6,063 nt of DNA from Desulfobacteraceae bacterium UBA2230 (GCA_002348005.1 DDYQ01000203.1:1-6063), one strand, 5' to 3'; counted from the stretch's first letter, positions 1-5,961 are shown. Notes: generated from the letters alone by a model not told the origin. Made by a program: numbers and translations.

Positions 1-79
1 GCCTTTCGCCGGTCAAAATTTTCTACCCACATCCCAATGCCCGGGCGAACCGTTCTTCCCGTATAAAGAGAACCGCTCT

Positions 80-100
80 CCCGGGAGTCTCCGGGTTTTT
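80..100 (+). terminator. Possible intrinsic terminator of a gene left of the window
   Basis: An all-GC 5-bp stem (CCCGG, 80-84, with CCGGG, 91-95) closes a 6-nt loop and is followed at once by five T residues (96-100). The stem is short, but the hairpin-plus-T-tract order is correct for rightward transcription. No gene end is visible upstream, so the assignment rests only on structure. Confidence 0.4.
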
Positions 101-267
101 CCGCACGATTATGCGGCCTCATGCCTCCCGGGCGCGGCCGATGAGACCGCCAGTTACCTTATGCAGACTGGACCCTGACCCTGCCGTGCAAAAATCAGTT
201 GGCCCTTTCCTGACGCGGGTGCGGCTTCCTATGGGCGGAGAAAACCGGAGTTGAAACGGCATGTCTG

Positions 268-305
268 AAAAAGGAGGGGGCAAGACCCTCCAAAGGATCT
301 TGCCC
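268..305 (-). terminator. Leftward terminator with a competing hairpin (attenuator-like)
   Basis: Read on the minus strand, GGAGGG (291-286) pairs with CCCTCC (278-273), with a 7-nt loop, and is followed directly by T5 (272-268): a compact intrinsic terminator. The sequence GGGCAAGA (305-298) can instead pair with TCTTGCCC (285-278) as an 8-bp stem that uses the terminator's loop and the first base of its 3' arm, so the two hairpins exclude one another. This is the geometry of an attenuator or of a small transcript's end. No leftward gene is visible on either side, so what it would control is unknown. Confidence 0.4.
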
Positions 306-511
306 GACAGAGGAAGGAGAGAGCATTCGGTGCCTCACTAAAGAGCAACTTACATGCCATTTTAATGAAGCCCGATAAATGGCCGTCCCACTTGCACTCG
401 CACGGCAATGCCTGATTTCATTCGTCCAAAAAGAAAACATTTTCGTAATCAGAGGTGCGAAATTTGACCTCCGGGACTTTCGCGGCCGCGACGGAGGGGC
501 CGTTCAGGAAC

Positions 512-547
512 CGCAAGCGACTTGCGCAACCCAGCCCCCGATATACT
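512..547 (+). promoter_or_regulatory. Palindrome and -10-like box upstream of the DUF5996 gene
   Basis: CGCAAG (512-517) and CTTGCG (521-526) form a perfect inverted repeat around a 3-nt spacer. Sixteen bases further on lies TATACT (542-547), close to a sigma-70 -10 element. The best -35 candidate, TTGCGC at 522-527, overlaps the palindrome but leaves only a 14-bp spacer, shorter than usual. If the promoter is real, a regulator bound to the palindrome would cover the -35 region. It lies 60 bp before the DUF5996 start codon. Confidence 0.3.
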
Positions 548-606
548 TTGTAGCCGAACACCATCAAACCACCCCGAAAGTTCTACAGGTGTTCGAGGGA
601 GGTCCT

Positions 607-1551
607 ATGCGTCATTCAAGTTCCCGGACAATGGCATCCAATGGCGACCTGTGGCCGCCGCTGCCCTATCAGGAGTGGCAGGAAACCTATGCAACGCTCC
701 ACATGTGGACGCAGATCGTCGGCAAAATCAGGCTGGTCAACACCCCATGGACCAATCACTCCTGGCATGTCACCCTTTACCTGACCGCCCGCGGCCTGAC
801 CACTTCACCGATTCCATACGGTGCGCACGCCTTCCAGATCGATTTCGATTTCGTCGAGCACAACCTCTTGATCCGCACGAGTGATGGAAGGGTCGACGCG
901 ATGCGGCTTTCGCCTCGACCGGTCGCTGAATTCTATCGTGAACTGATCGATAGGCTGAACCAACTCGACATCCGGGTAAAAATACACAAAACGCCCAACG
1001 AAGTGGAAAACGCCGTTCCTTTCGATGAAGACGACCAGCACGCATCCTATGACGCCGTTTACGCAAACCGTTTCTGGCGTGCGCTGATCCAGGCAGACCG
1101 GGTATTCAAGCGCTTCCGTGCCGGCTTCATCGGTAAATGCAGCCCGGTACATTTTTTCTGGGGAAGCTTCGATCTCGCTGTCACGCGTTTTTCGGGGCGG
1201 CTGGCACCGCCGCACCCGGGCGGCATTCCGAACCTTCCGGATTGGGTTGCCCGTGAAGCCTATTCGCACGAAGTGAGCAGCTGTGGCTTCTGGCCCGGCG
1301 GTGGCCCGATGCCCCACGCGGTTTTTTATGCCTATGCTTATCCGGAGCCAGAGGGCTTCCGTACCGCCAGGGTCCCGGGTGAAGCGAGTTATAATCTGGA
1401 ACTCAGGGAGTTCATTCTGCCTTATGATGCGGTCAGGCGTGCAGAAAAACCCGATGCGCTTTTGCTTGGGTTTCTGCAAAGCAGTTACGAGGCCGCCGCC
1501 AACCTCGCCGGGTGGGATCGCGCAGCGCTGGAACGTACCGACGCGTCATAG
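607..1551 (+). CDS. DUF5996 family protein
   Basis: This encodes a 314-residue protein that I recognise as DUF5996, a family of about 300-residue, mostly bacterial proteins with no established biochemical role. Diagnostic stretches are LWPPLPYQEWQETYATLHMW (15-34), the W-x-N-H-S-W-H-V-x-L-Y core (48-58), a G-F-x-x-D-F-V-like region (about 76-83), SPVHFFWGSFDLAVTRFSGR (179-198) and the H-E-V-S-S-C-G-F-W-P-G-G segment (221-232). No signal peptide or membrane segment is visible, so it is probably cytosolic. The ATG at 607 is preceded by GGAGGT (598-603), a perfect ribosome-binding site though only 3 nt away. A second in-frame ATG at 631 has no such site, although family similarity begins close to it (residue 9 onward). 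The same frame is open upstream to 379 without recognisable content. It is followed 91 bp later by an enolase-superfamily gene, so the two may be co-transcribed. Confidence 0.85.
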   Translation: MRHSSSRTMASNGDLWPPLPYQEWQETYATLHMWTQIVGKIRLVNTPWTNHSWHVTLYLTARGLTTSPIPYGAHAFQIDFDFVEHNLLIRTSDGRVDAMRLSPRPVAEFYRELIDRLNQLDIRVKIHKTPNEVENAVPFDEDDQHASYDAVYANRFWRALIQADRVFKRFRAGFIGKCSPVHFFWGSFDLAVTRFSGRLAPPHPGGIPNLPDWVAREAYSHEVSSCGFWPGGGPMPHAVFYAYAYPEPEGFRTARVPGEASYNLELREFILPYDAVRRAEKPDALLLGFLQSSYEAAANLAGWDRAALERTDAS

Positions 1552-1603
1552 TCGGCGGCACGGCGCGGAAACCGAACACCGTGCTCGTGCCGGGTCCGCG
1601 GCC

Positions 1604-1617
1604 AATGGTGCGCCATT
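1604..1617. promoter_or_regulatory. Short inverted repeat in the DUF5996/racemase gap
   Basis: AATGG (1604-1608) and CCATT (1613-1617) form an inverted repeat around TGCG, 25 bp before the ATG of the enolase-superfamily gene. It could be an operator half-site pair or a small mRNA hairpin near the ribosome-binding site. With 5-bp arms it could also arise by chance. Confidence 0.2.
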
Positions 1618-1642
1618 CACACAGTTTGGGAAGGAATTTACG

Positions 1643-2737
1643 ATGACGCTAGTCCAGCTCACATTGAAGCGGGTTCAAGCGCGGCCGGTGGTCCTTCCCC
1701 TGAAGCGGCCGATCGTCTCGAAGGTGGGCCTGTTTCGAGAGTGGCCGCTGATTTTGATTGATCTGTACACGAATGAAGGCGTTGTCGGTCACAGCTATCT
1801 CGAGCCCTATCTCAAGCAGTCCTTCCGTTACATCATTCCTGTGATTGAAGATCTGGCCGAGTCGGGGAAGGGTCGACCGGTGGCGCCATTCGATGCGCAT
1901 CGTCGCGCAGTGGGTTCACTGCATCTCATCGGCCGCGAAGGCGTGTCGCTGATCGCGGTCTCGGGTCTCGACATGGCGGCCTGGGATGCCCTGGCCAAAG
2001 CCGCCGGCGTGCCCCTTGCAGTTTTCCTCGGCGGAACCCCTGGTCCGGTGCCCGCGTACAACAGCAACGGGCTTTGGCTGACACCGCCGGACGAGTTGGC
2101 TGCGGAGGCGGCCGCACTGGTGGCTGAAGGCGGATTTGCCGGCCTGAAGTTGAGGCTGGGACGAGAGACGATCGAAGACGATCTTGCGGCGATCGCCGCG
2201 GTGCGCAACGCCGTCGGCGCCACCGTGAAGCTCATGTGCGACTTCAATCAAGGCTTGTCTTTGGGGGACGCGCTCGTGCGCTGTCACGCGCTCGACGACC
2301 AGGGCCTCTACTGGTTCGAGGAGCCGACTGCCTACGACAACATTCCAGGCTATGCGCAGCTGGCGCGTGAGCTGAAGACTCCGGTGCAGCTCGGGGAGAA
2401 TTTTTACGGCCCTCGCCAGTTGTACCAAGCCGTCCTTGCCGGCGCGGGCGACTACGTGATGCCCGACCTCATGAGGATCGGCGGCGTCAGCGGGTGGCTG
2501 CGTGCAGCGGCAATCGCCAGCGCCGCAGGCATCCCCATGTCCACGCACCTGTACCCGGAAATCGCAGCGCACCTGATGCGCGTCACCGATACCGCGCACT
2601 GGCTCGAGTGGCAGGATTGGGCAAATCCGATACTCGTTGAACCCTTTCAGGTTAAGGACGGCTGTCTCATGGTGCCCGACCGGCCCGGGCATGGGATCGA
2701 GTGGGACGAGAAAGCCGTGGCGAAGTTCGCCAAGTAA
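1643..2737 (+). CDS. Mandelate racemase/muconate lactonizing enzyme family protein (enolase superfamily)
   Basis: This encodes 364 residues, the usual family length: an N-terminal capping domain (about 1-125) and a (beta/alpha)7-beta barrel (about 130-364). From memory of Pseudomonas putida mandelate racemase, the active-site residues align at a constant +5 offset: K169 (K164), D200, E226 and E252 as Mg ligands (D195, E221, E247), N202 (N197), the D275-H302 dyad (D270-H297) and E322 (E317). The context motifs match as well: WFEEP, GENF, MPDLMRIGGVSGW, HWLE. The one departure is R171 where the racemase has K166, the base acting on (S)-mandelate. The fold abstracts a proton alpha to a carboxylate to form a Mg-stabilised enolate. 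The substrate cannot be read from sequence; mandelate-like acids or sugar acids are both possible. The start at 1643 has AAGGAA at 1631-1636. The same frame is open back to 1283, but that would overlap the DUF5996 gene by 269 bp. It probably follows that gene in one transcript. Confidence 0.9.
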   Translation: MTLVQLTLKRVQARPVVLPLKRPIVSKVGLFREWPLILIDLYTNEGVVGHSYLEPYLKQSFRYIIPVIEDLAESGKGRPVAPFDAHRRAVGSLHLIGREGVSLIAVSGLDMAAWDALAKAAGVPLAVFLGGTPGPVPAYNSNGLWLTPPDELAAEAAALVAEGGFAGLKLRLGRETIEDDLAAIAAVRNAVGATVKLMCDFNQGLSLGDALVRCHALDDQGLYWFEEPTAYDNIPGYAQLARELKTPVQLGENFYGPRQLYQAVLAGAGDYVMPDLMRIGGVSGWLRAAAIASAAGIPMSTHLYPEIAAHLMRVTDTAHWLEWQDWANPILVEPFQVKDGCLMVPDRPGHGIEWDEKAVAKFAK

Positions 2738-2773
2738 TTGCCTCCGGCGCACGGTGCCGATTCGTTGAATTCT

Positions 2774-3274
2774 TCATTCCAACCCACTCCGTTCCGGTGC
2801 CTCAGCCAAAATGGCGGCGATCAAAGCTTCCTTTTCGCCTTCAGTCATGTAAGGCTGCATCTTTACATCGATAATCCTGCGTTCCCGATCCCTTTTGTGC
2901 CGTACGGCCGCTTCAATTCTGGTGATCAGTTCCCGCCTGTCGAACGGCTTGATCACATAGTCCCACGCCCCCATGCGGATGGCGTTGACGCCAGTGGCGA
3001 CCGTGGCATGAGCGGTGATCATGATGACTTCCACCAGCGGCCATCTGGCTTTGAAGCGCCTCAGCGTTTCCAGCCCGTCTATTCCAGGCATCTTGATGTC
3101 CAGAAGGACGACATCGACTTCGTTTCCGCTCAAATAGCCCAGTGCCTCGATACCCGTCTGAACGGCGTCGACCTTATATCCCTGGTGCTGCAGGCGCCGT
3201 GCAAGGACCTTTACGAAATCACGTTCGTCATCAACGACAAGGAGTCGGCCGGGGTTCAAGGACAAACTATCCAT
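2774..3274 (-). CDS. Stand-alone response regulator (CheY-like receiver with helical tail)
   Basis: This 166-residue protein has one receiver domain at about 10-128 and no DNA-binding or enzymatic output domain. The acidic pair is D15-D16, the phospho-acceptor is D59 (in VVLLDIKMPGIDG), the switch threonine is T87 (MITAHA), the aromatic switch is Y106 and the conserved lysine is K109 (IKPF). All are intact, so it should be phosphorylatable by a histidine kinase, none of which is in the window. Residues 129-166 are charged and look helical (RDRERR..., then EGEKEALIAAILAEA). Such a tail may mediate contacts with a partner, which is an inference. The gene follows the DUF488 gene by 3 bp, and its ribosome-binding site GGAGGAGG (3293-3286) lies inside the end of that gene, 11 nt before the ATG. 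Translational coupling is therefore likely. It converges with the racemase-family gene, 36 bp apart, with no clear terminator between them. Confidence 0.93.
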   Translation of the reverse strand: MDSLSLNPGRLLVVDDERDFVKVLARRLQHQGYKVDAVQTGIEALGYLSGNEVDVVLLDIKMPGIDGLETLRRFKARWPLVEVIMITAHATVATGVNAIRMGAWDYVIKPFDRRELITRIEAAVRHKRDRERRIIDVKMQPYMTEGEKEALIAAILAEAPERSGLE

Positions 3275-3277
3275 CGT

Positions 3278-3826
3278 TCACCGGTCCTCCTCCAACCGAG
3301 CACCATAATGAAGCTGGCCGTCCACGACCTTTGCTGCAGAGGTATAGGGGTGTTCTGAAGTTTTTCCTTCGCCCATGATGTGGAGCACCTTGATGCCGGC
3401 CGCTTTCAGAGCGTCGGCTATCATGGACCGATGACATCGCCACCACAGCGCCTCTGCGCACAAGATCGCCGTTGGGCGCTCGCTTGCAACTTGAAGGAGC
3501 CGAGAAAGTCCTGCGCGAAACTCCGGCGTTTCCATGTGGTCGGCGTAAGCTCGAAACGAGGCATTTTCCCAGACCGTGTTGGTCGAGCCGGGATGGGGAG
3601 CCCGCCGGCCTCCGAGTTCCCGGAAATGAAGGTAGAGGATCCCGCTTTCGCTGAGAAATTCCGTCAGCGGCCCGCGGTTAAAGTGCGGAAAAGACCGTGA
3701 GCCGGGGTAACTGCGGACATCCGCAATCTGCTCGATTCCTTCGCCCTTCAACAGGGCTACAAAGGTTTCCAGGGTCCGTGTTGAGTGCCCAATGGTCCAG
3801 ACAACCGGTGAATTGTTAACCATCAT
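3278..3826 (-). CDS. DUF488 domain-containing protein
   Basis: A 182-residue protein matching DUF488 over its full length. Visible signatures are TIGHS (11-15) near the start, DVRSYPGSR (37-45), LGGRR (71-75) and the family's C-x-E-x(5)-CHR motif at C123, E125, C131, H132 and R133. The usual D-P-like pair in that motif is replaced by two tryptophans (128-129). The molecular function of the family is not established; the conserved Cys/Glu/His/Arg set suggests a small catalytic or metal/ligand-binding pocket, which is an inference. No signal or membrane segment is seen. The ATG at 3826 overlaps by 4 bp (ATGA) the stop of an upstream broken frame, and a second ATG follows at once at 3823. The ribosome-binding site is weak, as expected for a gene once coupled to an upstream one. 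The response regulator gene follows 3 bp downstream, so the two form an operon. Confidence 0.9.
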   Translation of the reverse strand: MMVNNSPVVWTIGHSTRTLETFVALLKGEGIEQIADVRSYPGSRSFPHFNRGPLTEFLSESGILYLHFRELGGRRAPHPGSTNTVWENASFRAYADHMETPEFRAGLSRLLQVASERPTAILCAEALWWRCHRSMIADALKAAGIKVLHIMGEGKTSEHPYTSAAKVVDGQLHYGARLEEDR

Positions 3827-3997
3827 GCATCGAACCTGTTCGTCGCGCCTTGGACAAACTCGACCAGTTCGTCAAAGCGTTTCCCGATGTTCCTTGAATC
3901 GTATTTATCGATCATCTGCTGGAATCGTTCATGAAGTCAATGCCAGGCCGATTCTGTTCAACCTCTCTATATTGGCCGTGCCCTGATCAGAGTGGAT
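3823..3997 (-). pseudogene. C-terminal remnant of a frameshifted gene upstream of DUF488
   Basis: The last 37 codons before the TGA at 3825-3823 read as a plausible protein end, including KYDSRNIGKRFDELVEFV, and the stop overlaps the DUF488 start as ATGA. Immediately upstream this frame has a stop (TGA, 3939-3937), but the neighbouring frame continues with GTANIERLNRIGLALTS (3982-3932) back to a TGA at 4000-3998. Joining the two needs a one-base shift near 3932-3937. I do not recognise the family. It is best read as the decayed tail of a gene that once headed the DUF488-response regulator operon; a 30-residue small ORF starting at the internal ATG (3915) is an alternative. Confidence 0.45.
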
Positions 3998-4176
3998 TCA
4001 AAGTAGACGGCGGCGTGCCTGGAGGGCGACCTTCAGGACCATTATGCAGTGATGTTGCTGCAGAGAATGGGGCTTGGGTTGGGACCTCCATGCTTCACTG
4101 TTGATGAGCACCTGGAGCACCCCCCATTGCTGTGGATGCACCCAACTGCACCCCGGGTCACCCAATAGAAAAATCG
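3998..4176. other. Short region without a recognised gene
   Basis: Between the broken frame and the 4177-4210 terminator, several short frames are open on both strands, but none resembles a known protein, none has a credible ribosome-binding site, and the open frame on the minus strand (4363 to 3998) runs straight through the terminator hairpin and the tRNA-like repeat. In the island interpretation this is chromosomal sequence just outside the left attachment-like site. Confidence 0.5.
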
Positions 4177-4210
4177 AGGCCGTAATCCCTAAAGAATTAC
4201 GGCCTTTTTT
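4177..4210. terminator. Strong, probably bidirectional intrinsic terminator
   Basis: AGGCCGTAAT (4177-4186) and ATTACGGCCT (4196-4205) pair perfectly over 10 bp around a 9-nt loop. Rightward, the stem runs into six T residues (4205-4210). Leftward, it is followed by CGATTTTTC. It lies directly beyond the tRNA-3'-end-like copy at 4216, so leftward it could be the original terminator of the tRNA gene, displaced when the element inserted. Rightward there is no gene it obviously ends. Confidence 0.75.
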
Positions 4211-4211
4211 A

Positions 4212-4283
4212 TCGTTGGCGATGCAGGGCTTTGGACTTGAACCCAGACCTTTCCAACTATCTGATTTTACTACTTGCCAACGA
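4212..4283. repeat. 8-bp inverted repeat bounding a 72-bp segment with a tRNA T-arm-like motif
   Basis: TCGTTGGC (4212-4219) and GCCAACGA (4276-4283) are exact inverted repeats enclosing 56 bp. On the minus strand the segment contains GGTTCAAGTCC, which resembles a tRNA T-arm, and its overall length is tRNA-like. A proper cloverleaf does not form: T-stem pairing fails and no D-arm or anticodon arm is evident. It is more likely a hybrid attachment-site remnant than a tRNA. Confidence 0.4.
4216..4242 (-). repeat. Degenerate copy of the tRNA 3' end (candidate distal attachment site)
   Basis: TGGCGATGCAGGG (4216-4228) is identical to 6043-6055, the discriminator base, acceptor strand and T-stem strand of the partial tRNA at the right edge. 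The similarity continues as TTTG and GAAC if a 6-nt insertion is allowed here. Identity stops exactly at the discriminator: this copy lacks the CCA that the right-hand copy encodes. Both copies have the same orientation and lie 1827 bp apart, as expected of direct repeats made by integration into a tRNA 3' end. Confidence 0.5.
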
Positions 4284-4309
4284 AGCACCCGACACGATTC
4301 ATGACCAAA

Positions 4310-4329
4310 TTTTCGACTAAAAGTTCGAC
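4310..4329. repeat. Exact 20-bp direct repeat, left copy
   Basis: This copy is identical to 5984-6003. Each copy contains two TTCGAC boxes 12 bp apart (here at 4312 and 4324) separated by TAAAAG, and in this copy the second box is also followed by TAAAA. It sits about 70-95 bp inside the left tRNA-like repeat. The position and paired-box layout resemble recombinase arm-type binding sites, but that role is inferred. Confidence 0.6.
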
Positions 4330-4480
4330 TAAAATCAAGAGGAAATTCACAGCCCCGATCCATCCGGTATAAATGACTTGCTTTCGTGAGCTGCAGAGCT
4401 TTATATACTTTCGCACCATTCAGAGCAAATTCTCCTAAGATCCAAAATCTATCCCATTTCAGGAGACGGCTGTCATACGC

Positions 4481-4511
4481 TTGGACCGTCCCCTCAAATT
4501 CACCATATCAT
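4481..4511 (+). promoter_or_regulatory. Weak candidate promoter for the lipoprotein gene
   Basis: TTGGAC (4481-4486) and TATCAT (4506-4511) are each one or two mismatches from the sigma-70 -35 and -10 boxes, but the 19-bp spacer is at the long limit. The -10 box ends 57 bp before the start codon at 4569. Nothing better is visible between the left repeat (4310-4329) and the gene. Confidence 0.3.
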
Positions 4512-4568
4512 ACCTCTGTTAGGCTTTATCTTACGGAGGGCCACCTCTCACATTGATAGGAGACTCAC

Positions 4569-5663
4569 ATGAAGCGGAATCTCGGGTGCTCGAAGCTGCT
4601 CTTTCTGTTTGTATTGACACTTTTATCCAGTTGCGGTGGTGGTGGCAGCAGCGGCAGCAGCGACAATGGTGATCGTGAAATTTGCGACAGTGACTATATG
4701 GCCGGGCCGGCGGGGGCAGTCCTGACGGTTGATGATCCGAACAGCCCCTCTTACGGCGTGAAGGTCGAAGTTGCACCAGGCGAGCTGGATCAATGCCGTA
4801 CTTTTTACCTCGCTCATGACAATCTTAATGTATCCGTCACACCTTATCTGCCGTCCGGATTTTTATCCTGGCCTCGGCGGCCGGAAGGGGTGTTTGAAAT
4901 CAAAACTTCCGGGGGTGCGCCTTATGATGCCGAAATCACCATGACTCTACCTCTGTCAGATACGGATTTAAATGTCGGCCCTGGAGAAGTGATCTCCGCC
5001 TTTTATTTTGACAAGACGGCGAACAGTTGGCGTTTTGTTATGCCGCAATCTATTGACGAAGATACCAAGACCATGACCGTGGTGACAACCTACAGGGAAG
5101 TCTGGAACTGGGGGCGGGTGGATGTACAGAAAATGGATCGGCCGCGTCTCGAAGCGGCCTTGAAAGACCGAATAGGGCAAAGTGCATTGGCCGAGATCAT
5201 CGCCGATATCGAGAAGATCGGGAACGATATCGAGAAGGAGAACATATCTACTACCTGCACAGGTCTGCGCAATCTGCAAAGCGGTCTGCTCGAAACCCTG
5301 AGGCAATCAGCAGCGGCAAGGCTGACAGCCGCCAGGCCAGATATCGATCCCCTCTGTGGTTCGTGCGATCCGCTTTCCAACCAGTTTGAGCGTGAATTGT
5401 ACTCCTTTATCGAGAATAAGATGGAGATTTGGATGATGGGGTTGCTGGCGGACAATGTGGATAACATCGTGGTGGAATTTGCACTGCGGCTGGATGTGTT
5501 GATCTGTGATCTGGAAATCAGAAGCTTAAACTGTAATTATCGCTGTGTCCATGATGAGTTGGGTGTCGGCTTCTGGCTTGATTTTGGTGAATATGAGCTG
5601 GCTAAAGTCTCGCAGTATATGATTGATTGGTATATTGCGCTGACCCCCGGTATTTGTCCGTAG
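4569..5663 (+). CDS. Secreted lipoprotein of unknown function
   Basis: This 364-residue protein begins with a lipoprotein signal peptide: MKRN, a hydrophobic run (LLFLFVLTLL) and the lipobox LSSC, giving lipidated C22. Next comes a flexible Gly/Ser linker (CGGGGSSGSSD). Residues about 45-180 have the look of a beta-sandwich such as a ZU5-like domain (G-A-V-L-T-V, V-K-V-E-V-A-P-G-E-L, then A-F-Y-F-D-K-T-x-N-S-W-R-F); this is pattern resemblance, not proof. Residues about 190-364 are mainly helical, with nine cysteines in the mature part besides C22 (39, 76, 230, 263, 266, 313, 322, 326, 363), including CGSC and CNYRC, suggesting disulfides or metal binding outside the cytoplasm. The start has AGGAG (4558-4562) 6 nt upstream. 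The gene stands alone with its own terminator, between the two attachment-like repeats, and appears less GC-rich than the left-hand genes, consistent with being cargo. Confidence 0.85.
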   Translation: MKRNLGCSKLLFLFVLTLLSSCGGGGSSGSSDNGDREICDSDYMAGPAGAVLTVDDPNSPSYGVKVEVAPGELDQCRTFYLAHDNLNVSVTPYLPSGFLSWPRRPEGVFEIKTSGGAPYDAEITMTLPLSDTDLNVGPGEVISAFYFDKTANSWRFVMPQSIDEDTKTMTVVTTYREVWNWGRVDVQKMDRPRLEAALKDRIGQSALAEIIADIEKIGNDIEKENISTTCTGLRNLQSGLLETLRQSAAARLTAARPDIDPLCGSCDPLSNQFERELYSFIENKMEIWMMGLLADNVDNIVVEFALRLDVLICDLEIRSLNCNYRCVHDELGVGFWLDFGEYELAKVSQYMIDWYIALTPGICP

Positions 5664-5680
5664 ACCTCTGCTTCTGTAAG

Positions 5681-5715
5681 AAGGCCCTGCCCTCTTCAGG
5701 GCCTTAATCATTTTT
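5681..5715 (+). terminator. Intrinsic terminator of the lipoprotein gene
   Basis: AAGGCCCTG (5681-5689) and CAGGGCCTT (5697-5705) pair perfectly over 9 bp with a 7-nt loop, followed by AATCA and five T residues (5711-5715). It begins 18 bp after the lipoprotein stop codon and marks the gene as monocistronic at its 3' end. Confidence 0.85.
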
Positions 5716-5755
5716 CAATGTACCACTCTTCCGAGAAGTTTTACTTTTGGAAGAA

Positions 5756-5929
5756 CTAATTCAGCGATAGCAAAAGAAACAAAAAAGGAGTGAGCATTAA
5801 AGCCCACTCCCTCCCATTAATGTTTGCCTCGATAACACACAGGCTTGAGCCAACCTTCTTATCGGGGGCCTTGAGGGTAAACCGGAGTTCCTTTTTGCCG
5901 ACCATGGGGACGATGGTCGCAGGCACCAT
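5756..5929 (-). pseudogene. Tyrosine recombinase (integrase) N-terminal remnant
   Basis: Reading away from the tRNA end, the frame from ATG 5929 to TAG 5756 gives 57 residues. The first 30 (VPATIVPMVGKKELRFTLK and following) fit the N-terminal pattern of many phage and island integrases: a basic/aromatic residue, V-P, then G-K-K-E-L-R-x-S/T-L-K. The frame is open upstream without another ATG, and the preceding residues (...IDLPFRA) continue the pattern, so the true start may lie further up. After about residue 35 the similarity is lost, and the frame runs through a terminator-like hairpin (5787-5810) to a stop. The whole core-binding and catalytic part (R, H-x-x-R, Y) is missing. The position, immediately downstream of a tRNA 3' end on the same strand, is where such integrases start. 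The family call rests on this short motif only. Confidence 0.5.
5781..5810 (-). terminator. Leftward intrinsic terminator
   Basis: On the minus strand GGAGTGGGC (5810-5802) pairs with GCTCACTCC (5795-5787), with one G-T wobble and a 6-nt loop, and is followed by T6 (5786-5781) and further T-rich sequence. It would stop transcription coming from the tRNA/integrase side before it meets the lipoprotein gene's own terminator. It lies inside the degenerate part of the integrase-like frame, which fits that frame being dead. Confidence 0.7.
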
Positions 5930-5961
5930 TGCACGAAATGGAAGGTCTATTCTGCTTGAAT

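Larger units (their letters stand above)
1..606. other. Intergenic region without a supported gene
   Basis: All frames on both strands are broken by stops in the left half, and I recognise no protein in the frames that stay open (including the one running from 379 into the DUF5996 gene, which has no recognisable domain before 607). The region holds a possible rightward terminator at 80-100, a leftward terminator/attenuator-like structure at 268-305, and a palindrome plus a -10-like box at 512-547. These are listed separately. The gene served by the 80-100 hairpin, if any, lies left of the window. Confidence 0.6.

Noticed and set aside
1283..1642. Upstream extension of the racemase-family reading frame
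   Set aside because: It would overlap the DUF5996 gene by 269 bp in another frame, has no family similarity, and a good ribosome-binding site precedes the ATG at 1643.
770..2752. Long open frames antisense to the DUF5996 and racemase-family genes
   Set aside because: They are typical GC-rich shadows: biased towards Arg and Pro, no recognisable domains, and no ribosome-binding sites, whereas the sense frames match known families.
2745..2759. Possible terminator between the converging racemase and response regulator genes (CGGC/GCCG hairpin)
   Set aside because: The stem is only 4 bp and has no T-tract on either side.
4216..4283. A complete tRNA gene on the minus strand
   Set aside because: The T-stem does not pair, no D-arm or anticodon arm forms, and there is no encoded CCA.
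3998..4363. 121-residue open frame on the minus strand, with a peptide (SRTFSRKFG) similar to one in the extended integrase-like frame
   Set aside because: The shared peptide simply translates the 20-bp DNA repeat. The frame crosses a terminator and the tRNA-like repeat and resembles no protein.
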